Assembly: GCF_000964545.1 (NCBI RefSeq) | Contig: NZ_BBVD01000004.1 | Span: 186,001 to 250,000, forward strand | Direction: 5' to 3' | Length of the DNA stretch: 64,000 nucleotides | Source of the DNA: Comamonas thiooxydans | Lineage (GTDB): Bacteria; Pseudomonadota; Gammaproteobacteria; Burkholderiales; Burkholderiaceae_C | In this document: positions 8,167 through 16,406 of the stretch, piece by piece | Position numbering within the stretch: the stretch's first letter is position 1 | How the letters are laid out: every line of letters starts with the position of its first letter | Translations under genes and position numbers: made by a program | The notes under the pieces: generated by a model | Told to the model about the DNA's origin: nothing | Database searches by the model: none | Seen by the model: the letters and a program-made list of their open reading frames with translations, nothing else

Positions 8167-10146
8167 TTATGGCAAGTCCTTCATGGTTTCGGGATCATTG
8201 GCCGGGCGCGGGCCTACGGTGCCCAGTCGGCTTTTGAGCGACTGAGGCTGGCCGGTGATCAGCGCCGCATAGTTGGTGGTGTTGGAGAGCACCTTCTTCA
8301 CATAGTCGCGGGTCTCGCTGAAGGGCACGTTTTCGGCCCAGATGGCGGCATCCAGCGTGGGTCCGTTGCGCCAGTTGCGCGGGCGGCCCGGGCCGGCGTT
8401 GTAACCCGCGGCAGCCAGCGCCATCGAACCCTCGAAGTCATCCAGCGCCAGCTTCAGATAGGAGGTGCCGATGGTGATATTGGTGTCGCGGTCGTTGATC
8501 ATGTCGGGAGTGAAGCCCGTCATGCCGATCTTCCTGGCCGTCCAGCGCGCCGTGGCCGGCATCACCTGCATCAGCCCCGAAGCGCCCACACCCGAGCGTG
8601 CATCCATGATGAAGCGGCTCTCCTGGCGGATCAGGCCATAGACATAGGCCGGGTCCAGCCCGATATTGCGCGACTTGGCCAGCACCGTGTCGTGATAGGG
8701 CATGGGAAAGCGCTGCTTCCAGTCGGCAAAGGTCTTGGTGCGCTCGCTGGTGTTGATGCAGCGATCCCAGACCTGGCGCTCGCAGGCCAGATCGGCGGCC
8801 GCATACAGTTCGCGATCTTCCATGCCTCCCGGCTGGTGCAGATTGGTGGAGTAGTTCCACTCGCGCACGCCTTCGCTGCGCAGCCCCATGCCAATCGCAT
8901 ACAGGCTGCGGCTCAGGCCAGGGTTGCTGCGCGCCGCCGCCTTTTCCTGCGCCGTCAACGGCGCGGGCGCGGGCGGCACGGTGATGCGCTGGCCGATTTC
9001 CTCCAGCGCCAGCTGCTCGTAGAAGCTGCTGCTGCCGGCCGTGTCCTCCAGCAGTTGGCGGGCTTCGGCCTTTTCCTCGGCATTGGGGCGGCCCGCCAGC
9101 ATGGCCTTGGCCTTCCAGTAGGCCCAGGTCGGGTCGGTGCGCTCCGGCCCCATGGCGTCGATGGCACGGCGAACGGCCTTCCAGTCGCCGGCACGCAAGG
9201 CGGCGCGGGCCTTCCAGCCCAGCAGATCGTCGCTCAGGTCTTCGTTGCGGCGCACCTTGCCAAAGTAGTTGTTGGCATCGGGCGAGAGCTTGAAGGCGGC
9301 CTGCTTGCCGGCCACGGCCCAGGCCCAGTTGCGCTCCTCGCCGTTGAGCTGGGCACCCCAGCCGCCGTCGATCTGGGTGGCAGCCGCATCGGGATCGCTG
9401 GCCGCCATGCGGATCAGGGCCAGCAGGGCCAGTTCCTTGCGCTCGCGGCCGCGCGCCTTGCTCTGGCCTGCCAGGTATTTGGCGGGCGAGGCAAACACCT
9501 GCGCCACCTGGTCGGCGGCCTCGGGGGCGACGATGGCCACCGCATCACGGGCCGCCTTCTGGCGATTGTTTTCGGTGGCAACACGGGCACGGCGCCAGAC
9601 ATCGGCGTCGGTGATCAGCTTGTTCGCATACAGCTGGCCGGCGGCAGTGGTGCAGCCGTCATCGGCATCTTTTTGCGCCATCCACAGATCGCGCACCTGC
9701 TGGCCCACATTGGGCGCGCCCCGGCCTTGCAAGGCGTCGGCCAGCAGGGCGTAGCAGGTGACGGACTTGTCGTCGCGCATGCGGAACTTGGGATAGACCT
9801 GGCCGAAGGTGTTCCAGTCACGCTGCTTGCCCAGCAGCAGCAGCCAGTCGTTGCGCAAGCGGTCTTCGTGGTAGGTGCCGGCATAGCGGTTCAGAAAGCC
9901 CTGGATTTCATCGGGCGACGCGGTTTCCAGGCGGTTCTTGAGTTCCCAGTAAGCGGCCCAAGGTTCGAGGGGGTGACCGGCAGCCTGTGGCAAGAGCTGG
10001 GTCAGCGCCGTCTGATTGCGGCTGCGGAATGCTTTTTGCATATCCAGCAACACGGCGTCGCCCGGGTTTTGTGCCTGCGCAAACGGAGCAGCTACAGTCA
10101 ACAGGGAAGCCGCACAAAGCGGTGTCAAAATCTTCAGCCAGTGCAT
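8167..10146 (-). CDS. slt: Soluble lytic murein transglycosylase, Slt70 type
   Basis: This 659-residue periplasmic enzyme cleaves peptidoglycan glycan strands to 1,6-anhydro ends. It has a signal peptide ending near APFAQAQ. A long helical superhelix follows, typical of the Slt70 ring, and then a C-terminal lysozyme-like domain from about residue 490. The catalytic glutamate is E509 in YGLIRQESRF. The motifs GASGLMQVMPATA and MALAAAGYNAGPGRP are the expected family signatures. Its start codon lies only 15 bases from that of the divergent cyclo-ligase gene. A clear intrinsic terminator follows it. Confidence 0.94.
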   Translation of the reverse strand: MHWLKILTPLCAASLLTVAAPFAQAQNPGDAVLLDMQKAFRSRNQTALTQLLPQAAGHPLEPWAAYWELKNRLETASPDEIQGFLNRYAGTYHEDRLRNDWLLLLGKQRDWNTFGQVYPKFRMRDDKSVTCYALLADALQGRGAPNVGQQVRDLWMAQKDADDGCTTAAGQLYANKLITDADVWRRARVATENNRQKAARDAVAIVAPEAADQVAQVFASPAKYLAGQSKARGRERKELALLALIRMAASDPDAAATQIDGGWGAQLNGEERNWAWAVAGKQAAFKLSPDANNYFGKVRRNEDLSDDLLGWKARAALRAGDWKAVRRAIDAMGPERTDPTWAYWKAKAMLAGRPNAEEKAEARQLLEDTAGSSSFYEQLALEEIGQRITVPPAPAPLTAQEKAAARSNPGLSRSLYAIGMGLRSEGVREWNYSTNLHQPGGMEDRELYAAADLACERQVWDRCINTSERTKTFADWKQRFPMPYHDTVLAKSRNIGLDPAYVYGLIRQESRFIMDARSGVGASGLMQVMPATARWTARKIGMTGFTPDMINDRDTNITIGTSYLKLALDDFEGSMALAAAGYNAGPGRPRNWRNGPTLDAAIWAENVPFSETRDYVKKVLSNTTNYAALITGQPQSLKSRLGTVGPRPANDPETMKDLP

Positions 10147-10161
10147 GGAGGAAATTATCCG

Positions 10162-10734
10162 ATGGACAAAGCAGCGTTACGCCGCAAGTTGATTGAACTG
10201 CGCCTCAACCTTCCAGATCGCCTGCAACGCGCCGATGCGCTGCAGCAGGTGATGCGCTTTTGGCTGATGGAGCGGCCCGATACCGTTATTGGTGCCTACT
10301 GGCCCATCAAGGGTGAATTCGATCCGCTGCCAGCCCTGCATCGCTGGAAGGAAGATGGCGAGCTACAGGGTACTCCACAAAGGCGCAGGATCGGGCTGCC
10401 GGTGATAGACAAACAGCGCAAGACGCTGAGTTTTCACGCCTGGTACCCCGGTTGCCCGATGGAGGAGGACGCCTATGGCATTCCCAAGCCCAAGGATACC
10501 GAACTGCTGGTGCCCACGCTGCTGTTTGTCCCCTGCGTAGGCTATGCAGCCGGCGGCTACCGCCTCGGCTATGGTGGCGGCTTCTATGACCGCACGCTGG
10601 CCGAGCTGAGCCCGCGCCCGTTCACCGTGGGCCTGGGCTATACCAATGGCTATGTCGATGACTTCCAGCCCGAGGTCCATGACCAGCCGCTGGACGCCAT
10701 CCTCAACGACAACGGCGTGGTCTGGCCCGTCTAA
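10162..10734 (+). CDS. 5-formyltetrahydrofolate cyclo-ligase
   Basis: The 190-residue cytoplasmic enzyme converts 5-formyl-THF to 5,10-methenyl-THF with ATP. The family signature is present as YRLGYGGGFYDRTL, with G136-D143 forming the nucleotide-binding loop, after the PTLLFVPCVGYAAGG segment. Length matches YgfA/MTHFS proteins. The start at 10162 follows GGAGG after a gap. The divergent slt start codon is only 15 bases away, so the two promoters must overlap each other or the opposing gene. Confidence 0.93.
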   Translation: MDKAALRRKLIELRLNLPDRLQRADALQQVMRFWLMERPDTVIGAYWPIKGEFDPLPALHRWKEDGELQGTPQRRRIGLPVIDKQRKTLSFHAWYPGCPMEEDAYGIPKPKDTELLVPTLLFVPCVGYAAGGYRLGYGGGFYDRTLAELSPRPFTVGLGYTNGYVDDFQPEVHDQPLDAILNDNGVVWPV

Positions 10735-10752
10735 CCCTTGAATCGCTTTGCC

Positions 10753-11013
10753 ATGAGTCGTCCCCGCAAGAACATTCCCCAGCGCCGCTACCGCCAGCGC
10801 CCGCCACTGACCGTGATGCAGCTGCCGCTCACGCACCCCGAGGTGCTGCGGCTGCAATCCCATATGCGCCGCCATGGCGCGCTCGGACTGACACCGCGCC
10901 AGCACGATGCCATCTGGGACTTTCTGTTCGAGCGCCCCGAGAGCCAGGCCTGGCTCAGCCAGATGACGGCGCAGATTCAGGCCGGGCAGATCGCCACGCG
11001 GCCCAGCGCCTGA
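10753..11013 (+). CDS. Small basic hypothetical protein
   Basis: This 86-residue product begins MSRPRKNIPQRRYRQRPP, a strongly basic tail. A short helical part follows with TPRQHDAIWDFLFERPESQAW. I do not recognise the family. It starts 18 bases after the cyclo-ligase stop and probably shares its transcript, which ends at the hairpins downstream. No clear ribosome site marks the start; a TTG at 10738 is an alternative. Codon choice looks like that of the neighbours, which favours a real gene. Confidence 0.6.
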   Translation: MSRPRKNIPQRRYRQRPPLTVMQLPLTHPEVLRLQSHMRRHGALGLTPRQHDAIWDFLFERPESQAWLSQMTAQIQAGQIATRPSA

Positions 11014-11031
11014 ATCGGGCCGATCGAAAAA

Positions 11032-11106
11032 ATGCTCCTCATTGAGGAGCATCTACCAATTTAAATCAAAGGACTTCAGCACCATATCAGCCTGAAGTCC
11101 TTTTTT
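11032..11106. terminator. Tandem hairpins, bidirectional terminator
   Basis: The first hairpin is ATGCTCCTC-ATT-GAGGAGCAT at 11032-11052. The second pairs AAAGGACTTCAG (11068-11079) with CTGAAGTCCTTT (11092-11103) and runs into T residues to 11106. The second is flanked by an A-run on one side and a T-run on the other, so it can serve both the plus-strand small gene and the converging queC. An AT-rich repeat-like segment (GCAAGAAGCTAT at 11114-11125) follows. Confidence 0.85.
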
Positions 11107-11130
11107 ATCAAGCGCAAGAAGCTATCAATT

Positions 11131-11895
11131 TCAAACTGCGGACTGGCTGGCGCGCCAGTTGCGCCAGCCCGATGCACGCAGCTCGCAGGCCGGGCAGCTG
11201 CCGCAGCCATAGCCCCACTCGTGCAGCGCATCGCGCGTGCCCTGATAGCAGGTATGGGTCTCGGTGCGGATCAGCTCCACCAGATCGCTGCCGCCCAGAT
11301 CCTGGGCCAGTTGCCAGGTCAGGGCCTTGTCCAGCCACATCAGCGGCGTATCGATGCGCAGCCGGCGCTCCAGGCCCAGGTTCAGCGCCAGTTGCTGGGC
11401 CTTCATGGTGTCGTCGCGGCAATCGGGGTAGCCCGAGTAATCGGTCTCGCAGACGCCGGTGACGATCACCGTCAGACCTCGGCGATAGGCCAGCGCGCCG
11501 GCCAGCGTCAGAAACAGCAGGTTGCGGCCCGGCACAAAGGTGTTGGGCAGGCCGTCGGCCTGCATGGCAAAAGCCACATCCTCGGTCAGGGACGAGCCGC
11601 CAATCTGCTTGAGCACGTCGAGCGACAGCACATGGTCCTCGCCCAGACGAGGCGCCCACAGGGGAAAGCGCTCAGCCAGCTGCTCGCGCACACCGGCGCG
11701 CACCTGCATCTCCACGCTGTGGCGCTGGCCGTAGTCAAAGCCCAGCGTCTCCACGCGCTCGAACATGGCCAGGGCCTGGGCCAGGCAGGTGGTCGAGTCC
11801 TGGCCGCCCGAGAACAGCACCAGCGCGCCCTTGTGGTGACCGGCCCCGGCCACCTGAGCGGCCGGGCTTGCAGAAGAAGTCGAAGTATTTGCCAT
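11131..11895 (-). CDS. queC: 7-cyano-7-deazaguanine synthase
   Basis: QueC converts 7-carboxy-7-deazaguanine to preQ0, using ATP and ammonia, in queuosine synthesis. The 254-residue protein shows the PP-loop ATP site LVLFSGGQDSTT at residues 25-36. The zinc-binding cysteines are C216, C231, C234 and C237 in the CYQGT and CGSCPAC segments. VPGRNLLFLTLAGALAY is another family block. It carries a low-complexity N-terminal extension of about 20 residues. No other queuosine gene is next to it in this window. Confidence 0.96.
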   Translation of the reverse strand: MANTSTSSASPAAQVAGAGHHKGALVLFSGGQDSTTCLAQALAMFERVETLGFDYGQRHSVEMQVRAGVREQLAERFPLWAPRLGEDHVLSLDVLKQIGGSSLTEDVAFAMQADGLPNTFVPGRNLLFLTLAGALAYRRGLTVIVTGVCETDYSGYPDCRDDTMKAQQLALNLGLERRLRIDTPLMWLDKALTWQLAQDLGGSDLVELIRTETHTCYQGTRDALHEWGYGCGSCPACELRASGWRNWRASQSAV

Positions 11896-12010
11896 AGTGC
11901 TGCAATTACATCATCCGCCGCGCCGCCGAGACATGACTGTGGAATCAAAACACACAGACCGTCAGGCCCAAGCTTGATAAGCTGCTCGACAAACCACACA
12001 GGAGTCCGCC

Positions 12011-12691
12011 ATGAAGCTCTATATCGGCAACAAGAATTACTCGTCCTGGTCCATGCGCCCCTGGGTGCTGATGCGCCAAAGCGGCATCAGCTTCGAAGAG
12101 CTCACACTGCGCTTCGACAGCTTTGCGCCCGACTCCAGCTTCAAGCTGCAGGCGCTGGCACTCGCACCAACCGGCAAGGTGCCGCTGCTGGTCGACGAGG
12201 GACTGATCATCTGGGACAGCCTGGCCATCTGCGAATACCTGGCCGAGCGTTTTCCCGACAAGCATCTGTGGCCGCAGACCGTGGCCCAGCGCGCCCGCGC
12301 GCGCAGCCTGGTGGCGCAAATGCACAGCGGCTTCGGCGCGCTGCGCAGCTTCTGCCCCATGAATATCGAAGCCCAGTTGCAGGAAACCGGAGCCCGGCTC
12401 TGGGCCGAGCATGCCGATCTACGCAGCGATGTCCAGCAACTCGAAGAGCTCTGGACCCCGCTGCTGAGCGCAGCCAGCGGCCCCATGCTGTTCGACCAGT
12501 TCAGCATTGCCGATGCCTTTTTTGCGCCGGTGTGCATGCGCATCAACAGCTACGGCCTGCCGACCTCGGCCCCTGTGCGCGCCTATGTGCAGCGCGTCAC
12601 CCAGTTGCCAGCCACCCAGGAATGGATTCAGGCCGCGCTGGCCGAGCAGGACTTTCTGCAGTTTGAAGAGCCCTATCGCCAGCAGCGCTGA
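12011..12691 (+). CDS. Glutathione S-transferase family protein
   Basis: The 226-residue protein has an N-terminal thioredoxin-like domain beginning MKLYIGNKNYSSWSMRPW. The YSSWS stretch supplies the likely glutathione-activating serine. PTGKVPLLVD and IWDSLAICEYLAERFP follow as the glutathione-binding loop. The C-terminal half is the all-helical domain with FSIADAFFAPVCMRI. AGGAG precedes the start. Members act in detoxification or in isomerase reactions; the substrate here is not predictable. Confidence 0.9.
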   Translation: MKLYIGNKNYSSWSMRPWVLMRQSGISFEELTLRFDSFAPDSSFKLQALALAPTGKVPLLVDEGLIIWDSLAICEYLAERFPDKHLWPQTVAQRARARSLVAQMHSGFGALRSFCPMNIEAQLQETGARLWAEHADLRSDVQQLEELWTPLLSAASGPMLFDQFSIADAFFAPVCMRINSYGLPTSAPVRAYVQRVTQLPATQEWIQAALAEQDFLQFEEPYRQQR

Positions 12692-12750
12692 GGCCTGGCT
12701 CCCGCGATTGCGGTATCTGCAGGCCCGCTCGCAGCCACTACCATTGCAGC

Positions 12751-14013
12751 ATGAGTGAATTCAAGGTTTTCAAGGTAGGCGGTGCGGTGCGCGATGCATT
12801 GCTGGGCCTGCCCGTCAACGATACGGACTGGGTGGTGGTTGGCGCCACGCCGGAGCAGATGAGCGCGCGCGGCTTCGTACCCGTGGGGCGCGACTTTCCG
12901 GTGTTTCTGCACCCCCGGACCCATGAGGAATATGCGCTGGCACGCACCGAGCGCAAGAACGGCATGGGCTATCGCGGCTTTGTGGTCCACACCGCCGCCG
13001 ATGTGACGCTGGAAGAAGACCTGGCGCGGCGCGATCTCACCATCAACTCCATCGCTGCTCCCGCAGACTGGACAGGCAACGGCAACTTCGAAGACCTGGT
13101 CGACCCCTACCACGGCCAGCAGGATCTCAAGGATCGCGTGCTGCGCCATGTGACCGATGCCTTCCGCGAAGACCCGGTACGCATTCTGCGTCTGGCCCGC
13201 TTTGCGGCGCGCTTCACCGATTTTTCCGTCGCGCCCGAGACCATGGAACTCATGCGCGAGATGGTGGCGGCCGGAGAGGTCGATGCCCTGGTGCCCGAGC
13301 GCGTGTGGCAGGAAATCAGCCGCGGCCTGATGGAGGCCCGGCCCTCGCGCATGTTCGAGATCCTGCGCGAATGCGGAGCGCTGGTCCGGCTGCTGCCCGA
13401 ACTCGACAAGCTCTGGGGCGTGCCCCAGCGCGCCGAATACCACCCCGAGATCGATTGCGGCGTGCATGCCATGATGGTGCTGGACATGTCGGCCCGCTTG
13501 CAGGCACCGCTGTCCGTGCGCTTTGCCTGCCTGTGCCATGACTTCGGCAAAGGCACCACTCCAGCCGATGTGCTGCCCCGCCATATCGGCCATGAGCAGC
13601 GCAGCGCCCGCCTACTGCTGCTGGTCTGCGAGCGCTGGCGCGTGCCCAACGACTGCAAGGAGCTGGCCGAGGTCGTGGCGCGCGAGCATGGCAACATCCA
13701 CCGCAGCCACGAACTCAATGCCGCCGCCCTGCTGCGCCTGCTCGAGCGCTGCGATGCCATACGCAAGCCCCAGCGCTTCGAGGAAGCCCTGCAGGCCTGC
13801 GAATGCGATGCGCGCGGACGTCTGGGCTTTGAAGATGCGGCCTATCCGCAGCGCCAGCGCCTGGGCAATGCCCTGAAAGCGGCGCTTGCCGTGGAAACCG
13901 GCCCGGTCGCCCAGACCGCAGCGCAGCGCGGCCTCAAGGGCAAGGCCATCGGCGACGCAGTGAGCAAGGCGCGCGAGCAGGCGATTGCCGCCTATCTGGA
14001 AGACGGCGCCTAG
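12751..14013 (+). CDS. cca: Multifunctional CCA tRNA nucleotidyltransferase with HD domain
   Basis: This 420-residue enzyme builds and repairs the 3' CCA end of tRNAs. The N-terminal nucleotidyltransferase motif is VGGAVRDALLG, with metal-binding D24 and D26 in NDTDWVVVG. RRDLTINSIA and EDPVRILRLARFAARF are the standard class II motifs. A C-terminal HD phosphohydrolase domain carries H263-D264 in CLCHDFGKG, as in the E. coli type. It lies 59 bases downstream of the GST gene. Confidence 0.96.
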   Translation: MSEFKVFKVGGAVRDALLGLPVNDTDWVVVGATPEQMSARGFVPVGRDFPVFLHPRTHEEYALARTERKNGMGYRGFVVHTAADVTLEEDLARRDLTINSIAAPADWTGNGNFEDLVDPYHGQQDLKDRVLRHVTDAFREDPVRILRLARFAARFTDFSVAPETMELMREMVAAGEVDALVPERVWQEISRGLMEARPSRMFEILRECGALVRLLPELDKLWGVPQRAEYHPEIDCGVHAMMVLDMSARLQAPLSVRFACLCHDFGKGTTPADVLPRHIGHEQRSARLLLLVCERWRVPNDCKELAEVVAREHGNIHRSHELNAAALLRLLERCDAIRKPQRFEEALQACECDARGRLGFEDAAYPQRQRLGNALKAALAVETGPVAQTAAQRGLKGKAIGDAVSKAREQAIAAYLEDGA

Positions 14014-14133
14014 CCGTCCGCGCGCCAAGGCCCAGAAGGCAGGGATGCGCGCGGCTTGAGTTAAGTCAAAGAAGCTATGCTGCAGCCATTGCACAGTACG
14101 AGACGGCTGCGGCGGTTCGCTCCGCCCGGGCCA

Positions 14134-14182
14134 TGCAGCGGGTCACGAAGCCCGCTGCAACACCCATTCCATACCGGTATGG
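14134..14182. promoter_or_regulatory. Hairpin and palindrome upstream of the alcohol dehydrogenase
   Basis: TGCAGCGGG (14134-14142) pairs with CCCGCTGCA (14151-14159), an eight-base loop apart. Ten bases further on, CCATACCGGTATGG at 14169-14182 is a perfect 14-base palindrome, a good operator shape. Both are in the 237-base gap between cca and the dehydrogenase. The hairpin has no T-run, so it may not be a terminator for cca. Confidence 0.55.
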
Positions 14183-14250
14183 TTCTTTGACGGGCAAGTG
14201 TCCGGCCCACAGGCCACGGCCTTGCCCTCTTGCTTCAAGGAGGTGCTCTG

Positions 14251-15285
14251 ATGTCCTTACCCCAGACCATGAAAGCCGCCGTGGTGCGTTCCTTCGGGAA
14301 GCCGCTCACGATCGAAGAAATGCCGGTGCCCCGACCGACAGACGATCAGATCCTGGTCAAGATCGCTGCTTCCGGCGTCTGCCATACCGATCTGCATGCG
14401 GCCGAAGGCGACTGGCCTGTCAAGCCTCATCCGCCCTTCATTCCCGGCCACGAGGGCGTGGGCTACGTGGCTGCGGTGGGCAAGAACGTCAAGCATGTCA
14501 AGGAAGGCGATCGCGTGGGCGTGCCCTGGCTGCACAGCGCCTGCGGCTTCTGCCGCCACTGCATAGGCGGCTGGGAAACCTTGTGCGAATCTCAGACCAA
14601 TACCGGCTATTCGGTCAACGGCGGCTTTGCCGACTACGCACTTGCCGATCCCAACTATGTGGGCCACCTGCCGTCCAACGTGAGCTTTATCGACGTCGCT
14701 CCCGTGCTCTGCGCCGGGGTCACGGTGTACAAGGGCCTGAAGGTCACCGACGCCAAGCCCGGCGACTGGGTGGTGATTTCCGGCATCGGCGGCCTGGGCC
14801 ATATGGCTGTGCAATATGCCAAGGCCATGGGCTTCAATGTCGCGGCGGTCGACATCGACGACAGCAAGCTCGCGCTGGCGCGCCAGCTGGGCGCCACCGT
14901 CACCGTCAACGCCATGAACACCGACCCGGCGGCCTATCTGCAAAGAGAGATCGAGGGCGCCCATGGCGTGCTGGTCACTGCCGTGTCGCCCAAGGCTTTC
15001 GAGCAGGCTCTGGGCATGGTGCGTCGCGGCGGCACGATTTCGCTCAACGGCCTGCCACCTGGCGATTTTCCGCTGCCGATTTTCTCCATGGTGCTCAAGG
15101 GCATCACGGTACGCGGCTCCATCGTCGGCACGCGCCTGGACCTGCAGGAGTCGCTGGACTTTGCTGCTCAGGGCAAGGTCAAGGCCACCGTATCCACCGA
15201 CAAGCTGGAAAACATCAACGACATCTTTGCCCGCATGCACGAAGGCAAGATCGAAGGCCGCGTGGTGCTGGACATCGCCGCCTGA
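14251..15285 (+). CDS. adhP: Zinc-dependent alcohol dehydrogenase, AdhP type
   Basis: The 344-residue enzyme interconverts primary alcohols and aldehydes with NAD. The catalytic zinc site includes C44 in GVCHTDLH and the GHEGVG histidine. The structural zinc site is C98, C101, C104 and C112. The cofactor fold is visible as VVISGIGGLGHMAVQYAKAMG. An AAGGAGG ribosome site is 6 bases before the chosen ATG; the first codon upstream in frame is only a TTG. Upstream palindromes suggest dedicated control. A GC-rich hairpin follows the stop codon. Confidence 0.94.
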   Translation: MSLPQTMKAAVVRSFGKPLTIEEMPVPRPTDDQILVKIAASGVCHTDLHAAEGDWPVKPHPPFIPGHEGVGYVAAVGKNVKHVKEGDRVGVPWLHSACGFCRHCIGGWETLCESQTNTGYSVNGGFADYALADPNYVGHLPSNVSFIDVAPVLCAGVTVYKGLKVTDAKPGDWVVISGIGGLGHMAVQYAKAMGFNVAAVDIDDSKLALARQLGATVTVNAMNTDPAAYLQREIEGAHGVLVTAVSPKAFEQALGMVRRGGTISLNGLPPGDFPLPIFSMVLKGITVRGSIVGTRLDLQESLDFAAQGKVKATVSTDKLENINDIFARMHEGKIEGRVVLDIAA

Positions 15286-15295
15286 GCCTGGCTAA

Positions 15296-15316
15296 CCGGC
15301 CCCGAACCGGGGCCGG
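15296..15316. terminator. GC-rich hairpin between adhP and trxC
   Basis: CCGGCCCCG-AAC-CGGGGCCGG is a perfect nine-pair stem in the short gap between converging genes. It has no T-run on either strand, so intrinsic termination would be weak. It may stabilise 3' ends or mark a bidirectional stop. Confidence 0.55.
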
Positions 15317-15347
15317 GTGAGCGGGCCGGCTCGCGCGAAGCCGCCGC

Positions 15348-15782
15348 TCAGATCACCGAGCGCACCCAGCGCACGATCTCCGAGGCAGGCAGTGCCCCGG
15401 AGATGCGTGCCAGTTCCCTGCCTTCCTTGAAGACCACCATGGTCGGAATGCTGCGAATGCCCAGCGGTGCTGCAGCCTGTGGATAAGCCTCGGTATCGAG
15501 CTTGGCCAGTTGCGCCTGCCCCGCCAGCTGCTGAGCCGCCTGGGCAAAGGCCGGCGCCATCATGCGGCAGGGACCGCACCAGGGGGCCCAGAAATCCACG
15601 ACCACGGGCAACTGGCTGCGGCCGGTGTGCCGGGCAAAGCTGTCGTTGTCCAGGGCCACGGGCTCGCCCGTCACCAGCGGCTGGTGGCAGCTGCCGCAGT
15701 CAGGCTGATTGCTCAGCTGCTCTTTGGCGATGCGATTGGTGGTGTGGCAGTGAGGGCAGACGTAGTGCAGGGATTCTGACAC
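15348..15782 (-). CDS. trxC: Thioredoxin 2 with N-terminal zinc finger
   Basis: This 144-residue cytoplasmic disulfide reductase has the TrxC layout. A zinc-binding pair, C9/C12 (CPHC) and C29/C32 (CGSC), precedes the thioredoxin fold. The active site WCGPC places redox cysteines at C69 and C72. The cis-proline loop is RSIPTMVVF. In many Proteobacteria TrxC is induced by OxyR under peroxide stress; no operator was identified in the 200-base upstream gap, which shows nothing else obvious. Confidence 0.95.
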   Translation of the reverse strand: MSESLHYVCPHCHTTNRIAKEQLSNQPDCGSCHQPLVTGEPVALDNDSFARHTGRSQLPVVVDFWAPWCGPCRMMAPAFAQAAQQLAGQAQLAKLDTEAYPQAAAPLGIRSIPTMVVFKEGRELARISGALPASEIVRWVRSVI

Positions 15783-15997
15783 AGGGGCAACCTTTCTAGG
15801 ATTTACGCAAAAAAGAATGCGACAACGGCCTGCCTCCTGGGACAGTCGCCTTGCCTGAACCCGCTTTGCGTAAGTCGTACTTTCTTTGGCAATGCCTGAC
15901 GGTGCTGGTGCCAGCAGGCACTGATCGGGCTCAGGCCCGTATGTGCAGCCAAAGCCTGCAGATTCAAGTCGGCCAGCGTCAGATCGTGTCTACGATC

Positions 15998-16198
15998 TCA
16001 GAGCTTCACAAAGCGGGCAATCAGCGCCGCCACCACGCTGAGCAGCACGGTGCTGGCCACGGGCAGAAAAAATTCCTTGCCGAACAGCCGAAAGCGGAAG
16101 TCGCCGGGCAGACGCCCCAGCCCTATGCGCTGCAGCCAGCCGTGCAGCCCGTTGACGAGCAACAGGGCCAGAAAAATGACGATCAACCAGCGAATCAT
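15998..16198 (-). CDS. Small two-helix membrane protein, DUF2905 family
   Basis: The 66-residue product starts at 16198 with MIRWLIVIFLALLLVNGL, a first membrane helix. A short loop GRLPGDFRF and a second helix LPVASTVLLSVVAALIARF follow. The length and the GRLPGDF-type loop fit DUF2905, a widespread bacterial inner-membrane family of unknown role. In-frame starts further upstream would add a non-hydrophobic tail and are less likely. No operon partner is close on the same strand. Confidence 0.75.
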   Translation of the reverse strand: MIRWLIVIFLALLLVNGLHGWLQRIGLGRLPGDFRFRLFGKEFFLPVASTVLLSVVAALIARFVKL

Positions 16199-16406
16199 GA
16201 GACCGCAAGTATAGAGGCGCACTGTCCTGACGGCCTGCACGCCCATGCTGTCAGGCAGCCATTCCGTTTATGCATGACATGCTTCCCAAAGATTGATTGA
16301 CCTCAATTCCCCCCTCTGCCCATGATGTCCAAGCCCAGCGCCATGCAGGGCCCGGGCCCATGCGTCTGCCGTCACGGCCCGCCAACAACAAACGACGAGA
16401 CATACC

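Noticed and set aside
8062..10734. A long plus-strand frame reading into the cyclo-ligase gene.
   Set aside because: Only its last 190 codons are the real enzyme; the rest is antisense to slt and repetitive in composition.
15296..15316. A GC-rich hairpin considered as a strong intrinsic terminator.
   Set aside because: It lacks a T-run on either strand, so I list it only with moderate confidence.
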